Positions 8,576 to 17,444 are shown, numbered from the stretch's first letter. The stretch is 64,000 nt of DNA from Croceimicrobium sp965279135 (GCA_965279135.1 OZ257133.1:1860001-1924000); one strand, 5' to 3'. Notes: generated by a model from the letters alone, not told the origin. Program-made: numbers and translations.

Positions 8576-9667
8576 TTACTCCTCCTCTTTTCTGTGTGAG
8601 TTTATATAATCTTCAAAATCATCAATAATAACATCGTCTTTTTCCAGATAAATAAATCTTTTCACAGGGGCCAATCCAAAACCATCATTGTAGTCGATTA
8701 GGTATATGTCGTCTCCAAGCCAATCAATATCTATACTTTTTAAGAACTCGAGTGGGTCGATTTCTAAATGATGCTCTTTTGATCTTCTTGCTTTACTATT
8801 CGTAAATGGCATTACAGAATAGCTCCTCATCTGATCAGGTCTTTCAAAGACGAAGAGTACTTCAGGTAAATATTCCCATGGATTGAATGAATAAACTTGC
8901 TCAAGAGTATCAAGTAGTATTTCCCTATCGTGTATAGAGGCGAATAGATGGTAAGTGCCATTTTGAGAGAAGTAAGAATAACGCAATCGGTTTTTATCAA
9001 TAGAATCCACTTCGCAATAAACTTTCGTCTTTAATACACTTTCCACAAAAGTCATTTTTGTAGACTTTATCGAATCAATCAAGTTTCCTGGAATTGACTC
9101 AAAACTGTAATACATACTCTTTAAGTAGCTTGAAAGAGTATCCTTTCTTGACAGCTTTTTTACTTCACTCTTATTGGTAATCGCATGATATAGAAGATTG
9201 ATTGTCTCTATTAAATCAAAATGGAATCCAAACTGCCTTACAACAATAGTTTGCTGTCTACTTACAGCAGGAACCGTAAATATCTCTTTCTCCACATTCT
9301 CTATTCTTTCAACAGTGTCTGAAAAAGGAACCATATGGTAGACATTGTCTTCTATAGAATCCTGCATGTAATAGCTTACTAAATCATATTCTTGGGACCC
9401 GTAGTTCAAAAAACTAAAAGTTCTGCCATGGTAAGAATAGCCATAGTCATGAATAAAATCAAGGAGGATAGGTTTGTCATAGCCAATGCTATCTGAAAGA
9501 AGCGCCGCGTATTGTCCGATTATTCTTGCATTATTAATCTCTTCAAAGAAAAAACCGGTTCTAAATCTAACGATCACATTGTCATACTCATATATATAGT
9601 ACCTGTCCTGATGTGCCCATGAAATTATGGGAAGAAATGCCATTATAATGATCGTGAGTTTCTTCAT
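8576..9667 (-). CDS. Secreted protein of unknown function
   Basis: This protein has about 363 residues. I start at the ATG at 9667, which gives a clean signal peptide (MKKLTIIIMAFLPIISWA). An upstream ATG nine codons earlier would bury it. The mature part is rich in aromatic and acidic residues, with no recognised domain and no lipobox, so it is probably periplasmic. Codon use looks more AT-rich than in the housekeeping genes further on, suggesting an accessory origin. It is the promoter-distal gene of a minus-strand run that begins with a GNAT acetyltransferase, but gaps of 70-90 bases argue against a tight operon. Confidence 0.55.
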   Translation of the reverse strand: MKKLTIIIMAFLPIISWAHQDRYYIYEYDNVIVRFRTGFFFEEINNARIIGQYAALLSDSIGYDKPILLDFIHDYGYSYHGRTFSFLNYGSQEYDLVSYYMQDSIEDNVYHMVPFSDTVERIENVEKEIFTVPAVSRQQTIVVRQFGFHFDLIETINLLYHAITNKSEVKKLSRKDTLSSYLKSMYYSFESIPGNLIDSIKSTKMTFVESVLKTKVYCEVDSIDKNRLRYSYFSQNGTYHLFASIHDREILLDTLEQVYSFNPWEYLPEVLFVFERPDQMRSYSVMPFTNSKARRSKEHHLEIDPLEFLKSIDIDWLGDDIYLIDYNDGFGLAPVKRFIYLEKDDVIIDDFEDYINSHRKEEE

Positions 9668-9738
9668 TTTGCTGTCATAGTCAACTTTTTGCATTTAGAG
9701 TTTCCTGTGAATTTTGCTACTAACCACCGGTCCTCGCC

Positions 9739-10167
9739 TCACCAAAATTTCCACCAGGCTTTTGCTCCTGAAGCCTTTTGGAGTTTGCCATTTTCATCGG
9801 GAAACAGAATGTCTTCGCTGCCACTCACCTCAAAGAAACCTACTTGGTGCTTTTCCGCTAGTTCTCGCATTCTTGAAAAGGCCCTCTCGGATTCCGACCA
9901 GGGAAAGGCGGCATAAATGATGTCAATTCCTACCGAATAATCGGTCAACCTGGGGACATCAACATCTTCACTTGCATAAGGCCCGTTCAGAGCTGGAAAA
10001 TCCTTGATCATCTCCAGGAACCAATTTCTCAATTCCTCACTGGATACATTCGGATCGTCATAATCATGATCCTCCTCCCATTCGGTTTGATTCTCATACC
10101 AAGTCCTAAATTCCGACTCGCTTCGTGGAGCTTTATTCGGATTGAATACCATCAAATCGTAACTCAT
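9739..10167 (-). CDS. Conserved-looking hypothetical protein
   Basis: This 142-residue cytoplasmic protein starts MSYDLMVFNPNKAP and ends KAWWKFW. It is acidic, with several tryptophans, and has no signal peptide or membrane segment. The N-terminal YDLMVF strand and the C-terminal FFEVSG/ILFP strands look like a compact alpha/beta domain seen in proteins of unknown function. Its neighbours give no clear pathway. A role such as immunity protein would be speculation. Confidence 0.5.
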   Translation of the reverse strand: MSYDLMVFNPNKAPRSESEFRTWYENQTEWEEDHDYDDPNVSSEELRNWFLEMIKDFPALNGPYASEDVDVPRLTDYSVGIDIIYAAFPWSESERAFSRMRELAEKHQVGFFEVSGSEDILFPDENGKLQKASGAKAWWKFW

Positions 10168-10249
10168 GTTTTTTCCATTTAAACCAACTACAGAAGTAGG
10201 CCTAGCTCTCTTGATTCTTGTATTGCTAAACCTGGCAATAATGGTACAC

Positions 10250-10660
10250 TCAGCTTTCCAACTGTTCCTTCGATCCTCTTCTTTCGGCGAGATATCTCAA
10301 GGTGACGTAAGCTATGGCAGATGCTATTAGTGTAGAAAGGATATCAAACCAATCAAAGGTTAAATACTCAATCCAAAGCTGAGATACTTCATAAAGCACT
10401 AAGATTCCACAAATCTTTAAGCAATAATGTTTGAACTTCTCCCTATCATAGTCCGCAGAAATGAAATAGAATAATTGGAATACGAAAACGGAAAAGAAGT
10501 TGGTCCCATTCGCTGCCAGACCAAAATCATTAATATCATTTTCATAGATATATCTTCTATAAGTCAAATTATCGAAGGTAAAATACAGCAACACGAAAAT
10601 GCTTATTAGTAACCAGTAGAGTCTTGCCTCCTTGAAGGCTTTTAATTTATTCTTCCCCAT
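10250..10660 (-). CDS. Small multi-span membrane protein, unknown function
   Basis: This 136-residue protein has four predicted membrane segments at about 11-29 (LYWLLISIFVLLYFTF), 46-65, 80-97 and 105-124, with a basic N terminus and a charged C-terminal tail. No family motif is recognised. It sits alone between a hypothetical gene and a GNAT gene on the same strand. Confidence 0.5.
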   Translation of the reverse strand: MGKNKLKAFKEARLYWLLISIFVLLYFTFDNLTYRRYIYENDINDFGLAANGTNFFSVFVFQLFYFISADYDREKFKHYCLKICGILVLYEVSQLWIEYLTFDWFDILSTLIASAIAYVTLRYLAERRGSKEQLES

Positions 10661-10747
10661 TTATGGATTTAATTGTTATTGTAGAATCGACGATGACCCG
10701 CTTCCTCAAGGATTAGGAAACAGTCTTAATAGCTCAGCCCACTATTG

Positions 10748-11212
10748 TTAATTCAGTCTTTTTCTGTAAACCACTTTGTCGTCTCCATCGGCCCAGAAAT
10801 CACGAAGCACGGCCTCCTTGTCATAACCAAGCTTTTCATAAAACCTTCTAGTCGACTCAAAGGCATCCGTTCCGGATGTGTCCACAATTAAAATCCTGTG
10901 GCCTTTTCCTTTTAAATAGTTCTCAATAAAGGCCATCATCCTGGAACCTGTTCCGCTGGATTGCAGATCAGACCTAACGCCTATCGCATAGAGGTTATAG
11001 GTTCCTTCGGTCAACTTCTCCGGAGCACAAAATCCAATGGAAATGGGTTTATCATTTTCAACTTCCGTGAACCAAATATCTTCCGTTTCAGGATTATCTA
11101 GAAAATCGGAAATCATATCCTCAAGCATATCAGAAGGAAACAAGTCGATGGAGTCTAATACTTCTTTCAAGTCAGGCAGGTCATTAGCACTGACCATTCG
11201 GATTTCATTCAT
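10748..11212 (-). CDS. GNAT-family N-acetyltransferase
   Basis: This 154-residue protein has the GNAT fold signature. Strand LYAIGVRSDLQSSGTGSRMM (about 74-93) carries the acetyl-CoA pyrophosphate loop, and the C-terminal FESTRRFYEKLGY (about 118-130) is the typical motif B region. It transfers an acetyl group from acetyl-CoA to an unidentified amine substrate in the cytoplasm. Length is normal for single-domain members. No neighbour reveals the substrate. Confidence 0.82.
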   Translation of the reverse strand: MNEIRMVSANDLPDLKEVLDSIDLFPSDMLEDMISDFLDNPETEDIWFTEVENDKPISIGFCAPEKLTEGTYNLYAIGVRSDLQSSGTGSRMMAFIENYLKGKGHRILIVDTSGTDAFESTRRFYEKLGYDKEAVLRDFWADGDDKVVYRKRLN

Positions 11213-11459
11213 TGCTGTAGTTTTATTGCTAGCTCATTCCTTTCTATTGCTACAAAGCATATCCCTCTCCAAAAAGCATTATGAAATTGGAATCAGCAGC
11301 CAAGTGCAAACCTATGAATAGCTCACGGGCTAATCATCAAAGAGAACTAATGAGTTTTCCCATGGATGAAGGTCTGGTCGCCAGCATAATAAATCTCAAA
11401 CCTATTGTCCCCCTAAAACCAGCTATAATCCACGAAGCTTTTCCTAATTTCGAGCCAGC

Positions 11460-12572
11460 ATTATCAAAAAGTCTGTTTTCCATATCGCCAGTTGGTACCC
11501 TAATCCGCAAGATGAACGTTTAGGGAATTTTGTGGAAGAACATTTGAAGGCGATCAATCTACACCATCCTGTTGTGGTCCTATCTGCTTTCGAGAACGAG
11601 ACCGATGAAATCAATATAAAGGAAGAGCCCTTTCTGGAGGTGCAGGTCCTTTACCGTAAAAAGTGGCCCATTTACAGCCACTACAAAGCGCTTAAAAAAG
11701 GTTACCAAGTCTTATTAGATCGTGATTACAATTTTGATCTAGCTCATTTACATGTTTGCTGGCCATCGGGAATCGTATTTTTAGGCTTCCTAAAAAGGTT
11801 ACCCTTCATAGTTACCGAGCATTATTCCGGCTATCAAAGCTATCGAAGAAGCGAATGGAGCCGTTTCGCGCAAGCTCTAGCCAGAAGAGTATTAAATCGT
11901 GCGAAAATTGTCTGTCCGGTATCTAATCAATTGGGACAAGCGTTTCATGAATTTGGGGTAAAAACCCCCCAGGTGGTAGTAGGTAATACTGTTGATACCG
12001 ACCTCTTCCATTTTAGCCCAAAAACAGAATCGGATACCTTTCAAATCTGCCATATTTCCTCCCTTCAGGAAAAAACTAAAAACATCAAAGGCATTCTTAG
12101 AGCCTTTGAAATGGCTCTGAAACAAGAACCTAATCTAAAGCTTGCAATAGGCGGAGATGGAGATCTGGAGCGATTAAAAGAATTGATCAAGCAAAAGAGG
12201 ATCAATATGAACCAGATCGAAATTTTGGGAGCGATGAGTCGTGAGGAAGTGAAAGCTACCATGGCCGCTAATCACGCTTTCTTGCTTTTCAGCTTTGTAG
12301 AAAACCAACCGGTGGTGATTTTAGAATCTCTCTGTTTAGGCAGACCAGTTTTGGCCAGTAAGGTGGGAGGAATCCCAGAAATATTAGATGAGGAAAACGG
12401 AATTTTGGTCGACTCCCGGGACGAGGAAGGTCTGGCGGAGGCAATTCTGGAAATGAAGAGAAACTACTCTCAGTACACCTTGGAAAATATATCGCAGGAA
12501 GCGATAGAAAACTATTCCTACGTGGCGATTGGAAAAAAGTTCGCTGGGCTCTATGCTAGCGTACGCCCTTAA
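11460..12572 (+). CDS. GT4-type glycosyltransferase with apparent ATT start
   Basis: This GT-B fold glycosyltransferase has GT4 landmarks: a C-terminal nucleotide-sugar site with IGGDGDLERL, a FSFVENQPVVILESLCLGRPVLASKVGGIPEI block (E-x7-E type) and a mid-domain VVGNTVDTDLF. The first canonical start in frame is the GTG at 11532. However, the open frame upstream encodes KKSVFHIASWYPNPQDERLG, the expected N-terminal strand and loop of this family. I therefore place the start at the ATT at 11460, the first codon that fits. No ATG, GTG or TTG lies between the upstream in-frame stop and 11532. The 3' end overlaps bshB1 by 17 bases in convergent orientation. It lacks the glycine-rich N-terminal signature of BshA, so acceptor and donor are unknown. 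Confidence 0.75.
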   Translation: MIKKSVFHIASWYPNPQDERLGNFVEEHLKAINLHHPVVVLSAFENETDEINIKEEPFLEVQVLYRKKWPIYSHYKALKKGYQVLLDRDYNFDLAHLHVCWPSGIVFLGFLKRLPFIVTEHYSGYQSYRRSEWSRFAQALARRVLNRAKIVCPVSNQLGQAFHEFGVKTPQVVVGNTVDTDLFHFSPKTESDTFQICHISSLQEKTKNIKGILRAFEMALKQEPNLKLAIGGDGDLERLKELIKQKRINMNQIEILGAMSREEVKATMAANHAFLLFSFVENQPVVILESLCLGRPVLASKVGGIPEILDEENGILVDSRDEEGLAEAILEMKRNYSQYTLENISQEAIENYSYVAIGKKFAGLYASVRP

Positions 12573-13281
12573 GACTCATTAAATCGTTGATGCCTATATC
12601 CTGGGCAGAAATGAATCCTTCGCCGTACTCCGCTCCTATCAAACGGCCCATATCCTGAGCGCGATAGGTTACAGAATCCATGAAGTTTTTAGAACTGATC
12701 ACGGTTTTAGGCGCATCACTATCCGGATCATAGAATTGAGACTTATAGGCCTTAATAGCCTCTACCTTGGTGTGGATATGCTCACTGATATCTACGATGA
12801 AATCAGGCTTCAAGTTTTGAAACTGGATATAATAGAGCACCATCTGAGGGCGCCAGGGTTCTTGTTGCTCTCCTTCCCATTCGGTTTCAATCATTCTTAA
12901 ACCGGCCAGGAAACTGGCTTCTTTAAGTAAGAAAGATCCTCGACCGTGATCCGGATGTCGATCAGTGGGGGCATTGGCAATTACTATTTCTGGCTGAAAT
13001 CTTCGTATTTGCTGGATCACTTTCAATTGATGTTCCTGGTCATTCTTAAAGAAACCATCCTGAAAACCCAGGTTCTCGCGAACTTTAAGACCCATCACTT
13101 CACCGGCTGCCTTGGCTTCTTCCATCCTTAATTCCGGAGTACCGCGTGTACCTAACTCTCCTCTGGTTAAATCTACAACTCCGCAAGAATAACCAAGAGC
13201 GGTTTGCTTTGCCAGGGTACCGGCACAACTCAATTCAACATCATCAGGGTGGGCACCAAAGGCCAAAATATCCAGCTTCAT
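12556..13281 (-). CDS. bshB1: Bacillithiol biosynthesis deacetylase BshB1
   Basis: This 241-residue protein belongs to the PIG-L/LmbE zinc deacetylase family. The metal-binding motif AHPDDVE sits at about 10-16 and the later HPDHGRG supplies the third ligand region. The length and the C-terminal FYDPDSDAPKT segment match the BshB1 subgroup. This enzyme removes acetate from GlcNAc-malate to give GlcN-malate, the second step of bacillithiol synthesis. The other steps (bshA, bshC) are not in the window. It overlaps the end of the convergent glycosyltransferase gene. Confidence 0.88.
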   Translation of the reverse strand: MKLDILAFGAHPDDVELSCAGTLAKQTALGYSCGVVDLTRGELGTRGTPELRMEEAKAAGEVMGLKVRENLGFQDGFFKNDQEHQLKVIQQIRRFQPEIVIANAPTDRHPDHGRGSFLLKEASFLAGLRMIETEWEGEQQEPWRPQMVLYYIQFQNLKPDFIVDISEHIHTKVEAIKAYKSQFYDPDSDAPKTVISSKNFMDSVTYRAQDMGRLIGAEYGEGFISAQDIGINDLMSLKGVR

Positions 13282-13299
13282 AGGTCTAAAAATAAAAAA

Positions 13300-13330
13300 G
13301 CTTGTTCCAGATCAAAGACCCGGAACAAGC
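13300..13330 (-). terminator. Terminator after the 289-residue lipoprotein gene
   Basis: A 9-bp stem (GCTTGTTCC/GGAACAAGC) with a 13-base loop is followed on the minus strand by TTTTTTATTTTT. It lies between the stop at 13350 and the start of bshB1 at 13281, so the two minus-strand genes are separate transcripts. Confidence 0.82.
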
Positions 13331-13349
13331 TCAAAAAGTTTAAATCATC

Positions 13350-14219
13350 TTACTTTTTAAAGTCGAAAGTGATTTTTCCAGTATTTCCGCAGTTACAAGT
13401 GTTGTCGTTAGGATCAACATTTACCACGTTGATTACTGCATAGTTGTTCGCTCCACGCAATCTGGCAATATAAATATCTCCATTAGCAGGATTGCTTACA
13501 GTAGCAGTAGAAGTTCCAGAGTTGAAAGAAGCCATAGCAGCTTCTACAGTAGCATTAGTGTAATCGAAAGAATTGTCTTTTACGAATAGGGTAGAGTTTC
13601 CAGCTTCCCAGCTACCGGTAAAGGTAACTCCAGCATCATCGGTATTCTTCATGTCCTTATCAGCATCCGAACCTGCAGCAGCAACTACAGTTTCAGTTAC
13701 CAGGTCATAAGCACCTTCCAAAGATCCCTGAATGTGGAAGAAAGCTCCGGTAACCTCATTGGTCATAGGAGTCGCGTTAGGAGCAACGGTAACCGTATAA
13801 CTGGTTGAAGAAGTGTTTCCGTCGCGATCTGTAACGGTGAAAGTATAAGAAGTAACTCCGGTATTAATTCCTGCATTAGGGAAAATCAAGGTATCGAGGT
13901 AAGTCTCGTCATCCGCATTAGCGATATCGTAAGGAAAAGTGTTACCAGCAAGGCTAGTAGGAATCGGGTTTGGAGAATTTACTCCAACCGCACTAACGGC
14001 AAAAGTTTCCATGTCTGAGTCTCCTCTACGAGCATCCCAGATAAAAACCAAACTAGATCCCTGATTGATGGTAATCGCACCACCATTAGAACCAGTACCG
14101 GTTTCAGTAACTAAAAGAGAAGCTCCTAAGGATGGATCATCGTCGTCATCTTGACAAGCGGTAAAACCCAAGGCCAAAGCGAAGATGGCCGAAAAGCGCA
14201 GGAAATTACGGAATTTCAT
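13350..14219 (-). CDS. Lipoprotein with Ig-like beta domain, unknown function
   Basis: This 289-residue protein has a signal peptide ending in the lipobox FTAC, followed by QDDDDDP, an acidic linker often seen in surface-exposed Bacteroidota lipoproteins. Residues about 30-150 look like an Ig/cadherin-like beta domain (SYTFTVTDRDGNTSS). The C-terminal half is Thr/Ala-rich and ends near a CNCG motif, with ITFDFKK at the end. No enzyme motif is visible. It is a stand-alone gene with its own terminator. Confidence 0.6.
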   Translation of the reverse strand: MKFRNFLRFSAIFALALGFTACQDDDDDPSLGASLLVTETGTGSNGGAITINQGSSLVFIWDARRGDSDMETFAVSAVGVNSPNPIPTSLAGNTFPYDIANADDETYLDTLIFPNAGINTGVTSYTFTVTDRDGNTSSTSYTVTVAPNATPMTNEVTGAFFHIQGSLEGAYDLVTETVVAAAGSDADKDMKNTDDAGVTFTGSWEAGNSTLFVKDNSFDYTNATVEAAMASFNSGTSTATVSNPANGDIYIARLRGANNYAVINVVNVDPNDNTCNCGNTGKITFDFKK

Positions 14220-14288
14220 GTGTGATCATTTTTAATTAAGCGGTGCAAAATTACAATTAAATACCAGTAAGAATGATTTTAAAAAATA

Positions 14289-14320
14289 CTTGTTAAGCCA
14301 AGGGATATGAAATATTTTTG
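14289..14320 (+). promoter_or_regulatory. Promoter of ndk
   Basis: CTTG at 14289-14292, then 20 bases, then TATTTTTG at 14313-14320. This fits the Bacteroidota housekeeping promoter pattern (TTTG, about 19 bases, TAnnTTTG) apart from one base in the -33 box and one extra spacer base. The start codon of ndk is 23 bases further on. Confidence 0.5.
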
Positions 14321-14342
14321 CCGCCCAATTAATACAATGGTA

Positions 14343-14762
14343 ATGGCTGGCAACAGAACTTTTACAATGATTAAGCCCGACGCGGTAGAGAATGGCCACA
14401 TCGGTGCAATTTTGGCTAAAATTAACGAAGGCGGATTCCGCATCGTAGCCATGAAAATGACTGCTTTATCGCGCAAGGATGCTGAGGCTTTTTACGCAAT
14501 TCACAAGGAGCGTCCCTTCTTTGGTGAGTTGGTAGATTATATGACCTCTGGACATATTGTAGCGGCTATCCTCGAAAAGGACAATGCAGTAGCAGATTTC
14601 CGCACCTTAATTGGCGCGACCAATCCAGCTGAGGCAGCGGAAGGAACTATCCGTAAACTCTATGCTACTTCAATTGCAGCCAATGCGGTTCACGGAAGCG
14701 ACTCTGATGAAAACGCGAACATAGAAGGCAACTTCTTCTTCTCAGAAAGAGAGCGCTATTAG
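14343..14762 (+). CDS. ndk: Nucleoside diphosphate kinase
   Basis: This 139-residue enzyme moves the terminal phosphate of ATP to nucleoside diphosphates, balancing NTP and dNTP pools. Family marks are all present: N-terminal RTFTMIKPDAVENGHIG, K11, and the active-site histidine H117 in NAVHGSDS near the C terminus, followed by the SERE-like end. I choose the ATG at 14343 because MAGNRTFTMIKPD is the family-typical start. An ATG two codons upstream is equally readable. It is monocistronic with its own promoter and terminator. Confidence 0.96.
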   Translation: MAGNRTFTMIKPDAVENGHIGAILAKINEGGFRIVAMKMTALSRKDAEAFYAIHKERPFFGELVDYMTSGHIVAAILEKDNAVADFRTLIGATNPAEAAEGTIRKLYATSIAANAVHGSDSDENANIEGNFFFSERERY

Positions 14763-14770
14763 AATATCGA

Positions 14771-14790
14771 TCCCGGCCAATGTGCCGGGA
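14771..14790 (+). terminator. Terminator of ndk
   Basis: A 7-bp stem (TCCCGGC/GCCGGGA) with a 6-base loop is followed by nine T, directly after the ndk stop. Confidence 0.87.
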
Positions 14791-14796
14791 TTTTTT

Positions 14797-15090
14797 TTAG
14801 CGTATTAGTACCTGCCGAATGGGTCTCTGGCCCCGCCCGATCTTTTGATTGAGATAAGCAATCATTTTACTTTGCTTTAAGCGCAGTTGCTGACGAAGGG
14901 GAGCGCTCGACAAATAGAGGATCAAACATCCTTTATCTAGACTGAGATCATTGGTTTTATCAGCTACCTTATCTCCCATTATTTTACGCCAGTCGGCCTT
15001 GAGGATAGCTTCAAAAAAGCGTTCTTCCAGTTGATGACCTTTTAAAAAGGCACCAATCGCATCCCCCAATTTGTAACTATTCTGCTCCAC
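14797..15090 (-). CDS. DUF721 family protein
   Basis: This 97-residue protein matches the small DUF721/DciA-like family: an N-terminal helix LGDAIGAFLKGHQLEERF, the segment ADWRKIMGDKVADKT and a beta part ending in RQVLIR. DciA-type proteins in other bacteria help load the replicative helicase. Whether the short Bacteroidota form does the same is inference. Its first 14 bases overlap the 3' end of recF, so the two are translationally coupled, linking it to DNA replication and repair. Confidence 0.8.
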   Translation of the reverse strand: MEQNSYKLGDAIGAFLKGHQLEERFFEAILKADWRKIMGDKVADKTNDLSLDKGCLILYLSSAPLRQQLRLKQSKMIAYLNQKIGRGQRPIRQVLIR

Positions 15091-16180
15091 CTTGCAAGTT
15101 ATTTACATTGATAATCCTTGCATCAGGATCAATTTGCTTTACCAGAGCAGCGGTACGATCCTCATGAGTGTCAGTAATAAATATCTGTCCAAAGTTGGAA
15201 TCATGGACTAGTTCTACCAATCGGGCCACCCTGGATTCATCCAATTTGTCAAAAATGTCATCCAATAAGAGAACCGGCACAATGCGCTGATGATCTCGGA
15301 TAAATTCATATTGAGCTAATTTCAAAGCAATTAAGAAGCTCTTCTGTTGACCTTGAGAAGCGTATTCCCGAAGCAACTCCCCATTCATCATAAAGCGCAA
15401 ATCATCTCTATGGGTTCCCCAGGAACTAAACTGCAGCACGCGATCTTTTTCGTGTCTATGGCGCAATTCACTAAGGGGATCTGCTCCCTCAAAATGACTT
15501 TCATACTGAATAGAGGCCTCTTCCCTCCCATCGCTGAGCCATTTATAATAGTAGGATATCCTGGGATTGAGCTCTTCGCAAAATCCGAGACGGGCCTTAT
15601 GAATGTATTGTCCGTGTTCCACCATGGCCTGATCATACAGATCTATAGACTCAGGATCGAATTGGTGATTGGCAGCAAAAAACTTCAACAGGCGATTGCG
15701 CTGCTGTAGGGCCTTGTTGTAGCGCATGAGATGAAACAGATACTCCGTATTCCCCTGGCTAATAACCGAATCTAAAAAGCGCCTTCTGGTTTCGGAGCTA
15801 TCTAGTATCAAATCTCGATCGTAAGGAGAAATAACTACCGCGGGAAAGGCCCCGATATGTTCGGCCAATTTCTCATACTCCTTCTTATTTCGCTTAAGAA
15901 CCTTCTTGGCTCCCTTTTTTAAGGATAGATGAAGATGCTCTGCTTCATCCTTGCGATTAAAGACGCCTTCGATCATGAAAAAATCAGTTCCATGATGGAT
16001 ATTTCGAACGTCACGATTACTGAAATAAGACTTGGTTAAACAGAGGTAATGAACCGCATCCAAGAGATTTGTCTTTCCACCACCATTTAAACCTACAAAG
16101 CAGTTCAGTTTCGGACTGAAGTCCAATTCTGCTTCCACCCAACTCTTGAAATTCAATAAATGAAGATGCTCCAGGTACAT
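15077..16180 (-). CDS. recF: DNA replication and repair protein RecF
   Basis: This 367-residue SMC-like ATPase binds gapped DNA and helps load RecA through RecOR. It has a Walker A loop GLNGGGKTN at about 30-38, the ABC-type signature region YASQGQQKSFLIALKLAQ near residue 275-292, and a Walker B stretch VPVLLLDDIFDKLD near 310-323. Length is standard. The gene downstream encodes the DUF721 protein and overlaps it. Confidence 0.95.
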   Translation of the reverse strand: MYLEHLHLLNFKSWVEAELDFSPKLNCFVGLNGGGKTNLLDAVHYLCLTKSYFSNRDVRNIHHGTDFFMIEGVFNRKDEAEHLHLSLKKGAKKVLKRNKKEYEKLAEHIGAFPAVVISPYDRDLILDSSETRRRFLDSVISQGNTEYLFHLMRYNKALQQRNRLLKFFAANHQFDPESIDLYDQAMVEHGQYIHKARLGFCEELNPRISYYYKWLSDGREEASIQYESHFEGADPLSELRHRHEKDRVLQFSSWGTHRDDLRFMMNGELLREYASQGQQKSFLIALKLAQYEFIRDHQRIVPVLLLDDIFDKLDESRVARLVELVHDSNFGQIFITDTHEDRTAALVKQIDPDARIINVNNLQGGAE

Positions 16181-16269
16181 TTGGCTAAATTAATGCATGT
16201 ATAGCGCCATTGCTTCAACATCACAGTAAGGATTTTTTTTACTTTTGCCGCCTATTAGAAATTGGCAAG

Positions 16270-16953
16270 ATGGCTAAAAAGAAAAACCAGGAGGACGAAG
16301 TACTATTAGATGTTTCGCAATCTATCAGCAAAGTTGAAAAATTCTTTGAGGAAAATGGTCGCAACATCACTATTGCTTTGATTGGAATCTTTGTGGTAGT
16401 TGGTGGATACATTGGATTCATCAAATTCTATCAAGAACCTCTAGAAGAAGAAGCCCAAACAGAAATCTATCATGCTCAGCACTGGTTTGAAGTAGATTCA
16501 TTTCAGCAAGCGGTTAATGGTATGGGCGACAAACTAGGCTTTTTAGACATCGCTGCAGACTATTCCGGAACCAATGCCGGTAACCTGGCCAACTATTACG
16601 CCGGAATCAGTTACCTGCGTTTAGGTGAGTACGAGAATGCCATCCGTCTTTTAGATGAATTTCATACTAATGACCCCGTCTTATCCGTAATCGCCGTAGG
16701 ATCTATTGGAGATGCTTTCCTCGAATTAGGCCAAAATGCTGAAGCCCTAGAATACTACAGTAAAGCGGCTAAGATTAACAGCAACAATTTTGTGGTTCCT
16801 TTCTACTTGTTAAAAGCAGGATTAACAGCCGAAATCATGGGAGAAAATGCTAAGGCATTAGAATACTTCCAGAGAATAAAATCAGAGTTCCCAGACTCTC
16901 GCCAGGGTCTCGATATTGATCGTTATATTGGTCGTATCGAAGCAAAACTTTAA
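16270..16953 (+). CDS. Membrane-anchored TPR protein
   Basis: This protein has about 227 residues. I choose the ATG at 16270 (MAKKKNQEDE). An upstream reading of 20 more residues has no family look. It has a charged cytoplasmic N terminus, one membrane segment at about 33-53 (ITIALIGIFVVVGGYIGFI) and then TPR-like helical repeats (NYYAGISYLRLGEYENAIRLL, IGDAFLELGQNAEALEYYSKA, AGLTAEIMGENAKALEYFQRI). The layout resembles YfgM-type ancillary proteins of the translocon, which is an inference. It overlaps ribH by one base (TAATG), so the two are co-translated. Confidence 0.8.
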   Translation: MAKKKNQEDEVLLDVSQSISKVEKFFEENGRNITIALIGIFVVVGGYIGFIKFYQEPLEEEAQTEIYHAQHWFEVDSFQQAVNGMGDKLGFLDIAADYSGTNAGNLANYYAGISYLRLGEYENAIRLLDEFHTNDPVLSVIAVGSIGDAFLELGQNAEALEYYSKAAKINSNNFVVPFYLLKAGLTAEIMGENAKALEYFQRIKSEFPDSRQGLDIDRYIGRIEAKL

Positions 16954-17444
16954 TGGCAACCGAAGGAACTAACCTCTCACATTACGATCCGGAATCTTTA
17001 CCTAAAGCAGGGGGAATGCGCTTTGCTTGCGTGGTATCGGAATGGAATTCTGAAATCACTTCTGCTCTTTACAAAGGAGCTTTAGAAGTGCTGATTAATT
17101 GTGGAGCCGCTCGCCACGATGTTGTTCATATCCCTGTACCGGGTGCTTTTGAACTCACTTTCGCTGCCAAAAGACTTTGTCAAAGCCGTAAATACGATGC
17201 TGTAATTGCGATTGCAACTGTGATCCAAGGGGAAACCAAGCACTTCGACTACGTATGCCAAAGCGTTACCGAAGGGATTACCCAACTCAATCTCACCTAT
17301 GATACCCCGGTAATCTTCTGTGTGCTTACTGATAATAATATCGAGCAAAGCAGAGCCCGATCGGGAGGTCAACATGGCAACAAGGGAATTGAGGCGGCTG
17401 TAGCGGCCTTAAAAATGGCTGGTCTTAAAAAGGTGCTCGGGTAG
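16953..17444 (+). CDS. ribH: 6,7-dimethyl-8-ribityllumazine synthase
   Basis: This 163-residue protein makes the lumazine precursor of riboflavin. Recognisable segments are FACVVSEWNSEIT, VPGAFELTFAAKRL, AIATVIQGETKHFDYVCQSVTEGI (with the catalytic histidine in the TKHFDYV block) and FCVLTDNN followed by the GNKGIEAA end. It shares a TAATG overlap with the TPR gene upstream. No other rib gene is nearby and no FMN riboswitch is visible. Confidence 0.95.
   Translation: MATEGTNLSHYDPESLPKAGGMRFACVVSEWNSEITSALYKGALEVLINCGAARHDVVHIPVPGAFELTFAAKRLCQSRKYDAVIAIATVIQGETKHFDYVCQSVTEGITQLNLTYDTPVIFCVLTDNNIEQSRARSGGQHGNKGIEAAVAALKMAGLKKVLG

Noticed and set aside
11281..11523. 80-codon open frame upstream of the glycosyltransferase
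   Set aside because: It has no family look and overlaps the real N-terminal coding stretch of the glycosyltransferase in another frame.
11460..12572. Glycosyltransferase as BshA beside bshB1
   Set aside because: BshA begins with a glycine-rich FGGSG-type loop that is absent. The genes are convergent, not an operon, so pathway linkage is not supported.
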